From positions 620,001 to 684,000 of the forward strand of contig NZ_CP047476.1 of the NCBI RefSeq assembly GCF_010587385.1: DNA of 64,000 bases, written 5' to 3'. A model generated the notes under the pieces. The model had not been told where the DNA came from. It saw nothing but the letters and a program-made list of their open reading frames with translations, and ran no database searches. Of this stretch, positions 62,882 to 64,000 are shown one piece after another. The DNA is from Vibrio astriarenae (GTDB lineage Bacteria; Pseudomonadota; Gammaproteobacteria; Enterobacterales; Vibrionaceae). The position numbers and the translations under genes are program-made. Positions within the stretch are counted from its first letter, which is position 1; each line of letters opens with the position of its first letter.

Positions 62882-64000
62882 ATGAACAGTAAATACTTTG
62901 CCCAAACCTGGTCTGTTTTCATTTTATTGCTTTTGAGTGCAGTCTTCACTTGTGCAAATGCAGCTACCTTGCAAGCAACGGTCAATAAACGAGAACTCGT
63001 AACCAATGAAGTGTTTCAACTTCGAATCGTCGCTGACGAACGAGCTTCTGCAGATGACCTCGACCTATCTATATTAGAAAATGACTTCTTTATGGGGCGT
63101 CCTAACTTCGGGACGTCAGTCAACATTATCAATAGCCAGCGCACGAGTCGCAGTGAGTGGAATGTCTCACTCGCTCCGCAACGCATTGGGCGTGTGACCA
63201 TTCCGGCGTTTGAACTCAACGGCGCGAAAAGTGAACCCATTCAGATTGTTGTTACTAAGGATGAGCAAGAGCCTGAAGCGAGTAACTTTGTTGAGATTTC
63301 CAATCAACTCGAAAAGGACATTCTCTACCCACAAGAGAGTACACAACTGCTAAGCAGAGTGATCATTAAAACCGACCCTAGAAGACTACAAAACCCAGAA
63401 ATCTCGCAACCAAAACTGCAAGGCATGACTATTGCCGCCATTGGCGATGCCAAGCAGTACCAAAGCGTCCTTGATGGTGTTGAAGTCACTGTAGTTGAGC
63501 AGAGATATAAGCTCACGGCTGATAGTGCGGGTGAGTTTAATCTTCTTGGCGCAGGGTTTGATGGCACAGTCATCTATGGGGATAGCCTACGTGGCAGCAC
63601 GCGACTTATTGCCACACAAATTGAGCCTGAGGAGCTAAAAATCACCGTCAAAGAGCCACCAGCGGATTACCAAGGTGTCTGGCTCCCTACTCAATCTCTC
63701 GACATTGAACAGAAGTTTTTCAATGAAAACGGTGACGAAGTTATCGATCAAAACCCTATACAACTCAACGTTGGTCAATCTCTGACGCGCCAAATAATAC
63801 TCGACATACATGGACTTGACCCAGAAAGATTCCCTAAACTGTCGCTAGACTTACCTAGTGGTGTTCGAACTTACGATGAGAAACCCGTATTCCAGCCTTT
63901 GAGCAACGGCATAACTCGAATGATCATCAAGCAAGTTTTGATCGCTCAAGCTGAAGGCGAAATAACTATCGTGCTACCTTCGATCGATTGGTGGGATAGC
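62882..64000 (+). CDS. batD: BatD-like protein, 3' truncated by window end
   Basis: The frame starts at ATG 62882, one base after the batB stop, and stays open to the window end (about 373 residues visible). A signal peptide of about 27 residues ends at 'TCANA' before 'ATLQATVNKRELVTNEVFQL', typical of BatD, whose large periplasmic part has Ig-like modules ('VSLAPQRIGRVTIPAFEL'). The C-terminal membrane helix and tail lie outside. BatD completes the moxR-bat operon. Confidence 0.9.
   Translation, partial: MNSKYFAQTWSVFILLLLSAVFTCANAATLQATVNKRELVTNEVFQLRIVADERASADDLDLSILENDFFMGRPNFGTSVNIINSQRTSRSEWNVSLAPQRIGRVTIPAFELNGAKSEPIQIVVTKDEQEPEASNFVEISNQLEKDILYPQESTQLLSRVIIKTDPRRLQNPEISQPKLQGMTIAAIGDAKQYQSVLDGVEVTVVEQRYKLTADSAGEFNLLGAGFDGTVIYGDSLRGSTRLIATQIEPEELKITVKEPPADYQGVWLPTQSLDIEQKFFNENGDEVIDQNPIQLNVGQSLTRQIILDIHGLDPERFPKLSLDLPSGVRTYDEKPVFQPLSNGITRMIIKQVLIAQAEGEITIVLPSIDWWDS

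Overview
The window is a chromosomal segment of a Vibrionaceae bacterium, almost certainly a Vibrio. The evidence is the gene content and order (tesA-ybbA-ybbP, ravA-viaA, gsk next to an M14 carboxypeptidase, the MoxR/Bat operon), the moderate G+C content, stable-RNA promoters of the form TTGACK-N16-TAAAGT, and marine chitin and lipid genes. The species cannot be fixed from the sequence alone. No rRNA, CRISPR array, insertion sequence, integrase or prophage was seen. Most of the window is core-like chromosome.

Layout. 1-5.7 kb: 3' part of a Pat-type CoA-ligase/acetyltransferase, a LysR regulator, an SgrR-type regulator, a hotdog thioesterase and an M48 lipoprotein protease. 5.8-8.8 kb: PhnA-like protein, a small DUF1127-like protein, a FabH paralogue and thioredoxin 2. 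8.9-10.4 kb: three identical tRNA-Cys genes and one tRNA-Leu in two transcription units, with a class 3 lipase gene between them on the other strand. 10.6-13.7 kb: viaA-ravA. 14-23 kb: NUDIX hydrolase, FadL-family porin, membrane GGDEF-EAL protein, OmpA-like lipoprotein, DsbA-like lipoprotein with an FKBP isomerase, HAD phosphatase, LysE exporter and galE. 23.5-26 kb: pxpABC (5-oxoprolinase). 26-34.9 kb: FAD oxidoreductase, ybbP-ybbA diverging from tesA, fabV, and a GAF-GGDEF(degenerate)-EAL protein. 35-48.9 kb: PF09818-type ATPase, J-domain protein, cutA, creA, gsk with an M14 peptidase, AraC regulator, DedA, EamA, YcbX-like MOSC protein, a 54-residue YqaE/Pmp3 protein, pyrC with a PurR-like operator, and a chitin-active AA10 LPMO. 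57.3-64 kb: small hypothetical gene, then moxR-DUF58-DUF4381-batA-batB-batD, with batD cut by the window end.

The most unusual region is 49.1-57.3 kb. It holds a YhfZ-like regulator, a GlpD-type glycerol-3-phosphate dehydrogenase, a GlpK-like FGGY kinase with altered substrate residues, an unrecognised polytopic membrane protein, an alkyl-DHAP-synthase-like FAD oxidase, and a GlcF-like Fe-S protein that has lost one cluster-1 cysteine. Together these look like an accessory catabolic system for glycerol or a glycerol derivative feeding electrons to the respiratory chain. The true substrate is open.

Regulatory structure seen by eye includes a PurR-like box and leader hairpin at pyrC, a DnaA-box-like cluster after ybbP, a palindrome over a TATAAT box before the FAD oxidoreductase, tandem ATTCC-N4-GGA sites before the FadL gene, and many intrinsic terminators. 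All coordinates and motif matches were read manually; no alignment or structure program was run.
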